Source: Gemmatimonadota bacterium
GTDB taxonomy: Bacteria; Latescibacterota; UBA2968; UBA8231
Assembly: GCA_018660835.1 (NCBI GenBank)
Contig: JABJJN010000031.1
Coordinates: 1-64,000 of the forward strand
Direction of reading: 5' to 3'
DNA length: 64,000 bases
Shown here: one piece after another, positions 62,073 to 64,000 of the stretch
Numbering within the stretch: position 1 is the stretch's first letter
Layout: the number at the start of each line of letters is the position of its first letter
The notes under the pieces: model-generated
Told to the model about the DNA's origin: nothing
Seen by the model: the letters and a program-made list of their open reading frames with translations, nothing else
The model's database searches: none
Translations under genes and position numbers: made by a program

Positions 62073-63542
62073 ATGTCGCAGGATGCGCAAGAATTATGGG
62101 CTCGGTGTCTGTTACACATCGAGCGCAGGATGCGCCCGCAAACGTTTAATACCTGGTTTCAACCGACGGCGGCTCTACGCTTCGACGAAGAAGTGCTTGA
62201 GTTGGAGGTGTCGAGTGCCTACTTCGCGCACTTCGTTGAAAGCAACTATCTCCCACTGATTCAGACAGTGGTTGAAGAAGAGACCTCCTTCCAACCTAAG
62301 ATTGTCTTTTCGGTTGCCCAGGAACCACTAAAGCCTACGCCTACATCCTCAACTGATCGACCCCGCCCTGCCGGGCTGGCTGCTTCCTTGTCTCCCGATG
62401 TGGAGTCATCTTCCTCCAAGGATGAAGATTCAGCTACAACGGCACCGCAGGAATCGGTCGATCAATCGGCTCAGAGAGATCTACCGCGAAACGACATCGT
62501 CGGTCGCGGCAACTTACCGCCACTGAATGAGCGCTATGTCTTCGAGACCTTCGTCGTCGGCGAGGGAAATCGTTTTGCGCATGCGGCTGCCCTTGCGGCG
62601 GGCAAATCTCCTGGCAAGACCCAATTTAATCCGCTCGTTATCTATGGCGGCGTCGGTCTCGGCAAGACACACTTGTTGCAAGCGATCGGTCACCATGCCA
62701 GATCTCAGGAATCGAGCTGTCGTGTCCTGTATGTCCCGTCCGAGAAATTCATGGGTGATTTCATTGAGTCCCTAAAACGCCAGGATGTTCCGGAATTTCA
62801 GCGCATTTATCGCAGCGCCGACGTGCTCCTCGTCGATGATATTCAGTTTCTGCCGAGGGGAGAGCATATTCAAAATGAGTTCTTCCACACCTTCAATGCG
62901 CTACATCAAAGTGGCAAACAGATTGTGATGACCTGTGACAGCCCGCCTGGAGAGTTGGTGAAGTTGGAGGAACGACTCATCTCCAGATTTCAATGGGGCC
63001 TGGTAACAAGCATCGAACCACCCGACTTGGAAACACGAATCGCCATTCTGCAGAAAAAGGCAGAAACGAATGGGATCCTTCTGCCTGATGATGTGGGGAC
63101 CTTCCTTGGCAATTATGTCAGCTCCAATATCCGCGAATTGGAGGGGGCCCTGAATCACATCATGGCCTACTGTGCCGTAAACCAGGTGGAGTTGAGCATC
63201 GACGCTGCGCGCAAGATCGTGAAGGAGCGCGCCACGGCTGAGACTTCGCATCTGTCAATTGAAGGGATTCAGCGGATTGTGGCACGGCACTTTGAACTCA
63301 CGCCCGAACTGTTGATCGGCAAGACAAGAAAACACGATGTAGTGGCACCGCGTCAGATCGCCATGTACCTGGCCAAGCGTCTGACCAAACTTCCACTGAA
63401 GGTCATCGGACTTCACTTTGGCAACCGGGACCACAGCACCGTCGTTCACGCAGTTCAGACGGTCGATAAGAAACGCGGCCAAGATCCCGCATTTGCCAGT
63501 CTCGTCGAATCTCTGTCTGAAGAGATTCAGCAGATCTCTTAG
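62073..63542 (+). CDS. dnaA: Chromosomal replication initiator DnaA
   Basis: 489 residues from ATG 62073, with a GGGTG five bases upstream; a GTG at 62067 is in frame. Domain I (LWARCLLHIERRMRPQTFNTWFQP), a Ser/Pro/acidic linker (about 90-145), and the AAA+ domain III with YGGVGLGKTHLLQAIG, VLLVDDIQFL and RLISRFQWGL follow. The DNA-binding domain IV has GLHFGNRDHSTVVHAV, the DnaA signature that reads the box. It opens the origin and regulates itself. oriC-like sequence follows directly. Confidence 0.97.
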   Translation: MSQDAQELWARCLLHIERRMRPQTFNTWFQPTAALRFDEEVLELEVSSAYFAHFVESNYLPLIQTVVEEETSFQPKIVFSVAQEPLKPTPTSSTDRPRPAGLAASLSPDVESSSSKDEDSATTAPQESVDQSAQRDLPRNDIVGRGNLPPLNERYVFETFVVGEGNRFAHAAALAAGKSPGKTQFNPLVIYGGVGLGKTHLLQAIGHHARSQESSCRVLYVPSEKFMGDFIESLKRQDVPEFQRIYRSADVLLVDDIQFLPRGEHIQNEFFHTFNALHQSGKQIVMTCDSPPGELVKLEERLISRFQWGLVTSIEPPDLETRIAILQKKAETNGILLPDDVGTFLGNYVSSNIRELEGALNHIMAYCAVNQVELSIDAARKIVKERATAETSHLSIEGIQRIVARHFELTPELLIGKTRKHDVVAPRQIAMYLAKRLTKLPLKVIGLHFGNRDHSTVVHAVQTVDKKRGQDPAFASLVESLSEEIQQIS

Positions 63543-64000
63543 GCCTGGATCACCGCCAGTCCGTGTAGCACTCTCTCTTCCCATCCATTAGAATTTAATA
63601 GATCTACTCTTTCCACATATAGATTGTGGATAACTCTGTTTTTCCGTGTGGATAAGAGTGTGGATAAGCATATTCGGCCCTGCGGACAGCCGCTGGTGTT
63701 CATAACCCAAGACCATCCACGAAGAGTCCCCGCGGGTGGAGGTGGTTTAGCTTGTCATTATGTGATTGGTAAATCTATATAAAACAACATTTTACAATCT
63801 ATATCTCAGAGTAAAAACTATATGTTATCCACAAGTCAACAGTACTACTAGAACTACTAACTAGAATTCAAGAAGAGTACTTTTATATTGGTTCTAGAAC
63901 AGCATGTGGAAAAGATCATCTCTCGTGGATGGCAAAGCGCTTACAAGTCATTGAAGAATCGGTCATTTGTACCTCTTTTGGGGAAACTGGCCCCAAGCGG
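63543..64000. other. Putative replication origin (oriC) downstream of dnaA
   Basis: Perfect DnaA boxes (TGTGGATAA) lie at 63625-63633, 63647-63655 and 63659-63667, all in one orientation, and an inverted TTATCCACA lies at 63825-63833. Between them and at 63770-63830 the sequence is strongly AT-rich. From 63843 to 63864 TACTACTAGAACTACTAA and CTAG follow the last box, an array of CTA/ACT triplets like the DnaA-trio element. A nearby AT-rich segment (63877-63888) could be the site of unwinding. The dnaA-oriC arrangement is the usual one. Confidence 0.8.

Overview
The window looks like the replication-origin region of a free-living, moderately GC-rich, Gram-negative bacterium. The last few kb carry dnaA facing away from rpmH-rnpA-yidC-mnmE-rsmG. 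There are two perfect parS sites in front of rsmG, and an AT-rich stretch with DnaA boxes and a DnaA-trio-like element follows dnaA. An outer membrane is implied by several lipoproteins, a System I cytochrome c maturation operon and a periplasmic HtrA protease. The mix of a sulfatase, phytanoyl-CoA-type dioxygenases, a membrane pyrophosphatase, a b558-type succinate dehydrogenase and tandem bifunctional-nuclease genes suggests an uncultured marine FCB-like lineage (Latescibacterota, Poribacteria or a neighbour). That placement is inference and was not tested.

Layout, left to right. 1-3054 (+): the end of a PTS IIA protein, a PII-like protein and two cation/proton antiporters, tightly packed. 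3071-8970 (-): glyceraldehyde-3-phosphate dehydrogenase, then a compact run of an FGE-like membrane protein, a DtxR-type regulator, an SBF-family transporter, a sulfatase and a spermidine-synthase-like methyltransferase. 9354-12144: two PhyH dioxygenases around a malate/lactate dehydrogenase, probably catabolic. 12327-16280: a large protein of unknown function, two small coiled-coil membrane proteins, a selenocysteine tRNA and a lipoprotein. 16337-22744 (-): ispE, tRNA-Gln, rplY, pth, hppA, rpsF, a DUF2232 membrane protein and rplI.

22774-41813 (+): a strong promoter precedes a 1251-residue TPR protein. Then come a Crp/Fnr regulator, a sigma-54-type activator, HtrA, an M24 peptidase, a THUMP-like methyltransferase and the ccm operon (ccmE, ccmF, two accessory genes, ccmA, ccmB, ccmC, ccmD). 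Two adjacent bifunctional-nuclease/UVR paralogues and two lipoproteins follow. 41814-45202 (+): a 474-base structured leader with a good promoter, two glycosyltransferases and a CPBP protease. 45297-50966: sucCD (-) divergent from sdhCAB (+), joining two TCA-cycle steps. 51112-61783 (-): rpmA, rplU, rng, an S41 protease, tmk, a CDP-alcohol phosphatidyltransferase, rsmG, mnmE, yidC, rnpA and rpmH. 62073-64000: dnaA and the putative oriC.

The most noteworthy items are the tRNA-Sec, the two perfect parS sites without parAB beside them, a second DnaA-box cluster 6 kb from dnaA, an RnpA lacking its N-terminal third, a CxxxY-type CcmE, an FGE-like protein without catalytic cysteines next to a sulfatase, the paired BFN-UVR genes, and the unrecognised 643-residue protein. 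No CRISPR array, insertion sequence or prophage was seen, and no wholly new system is evident.
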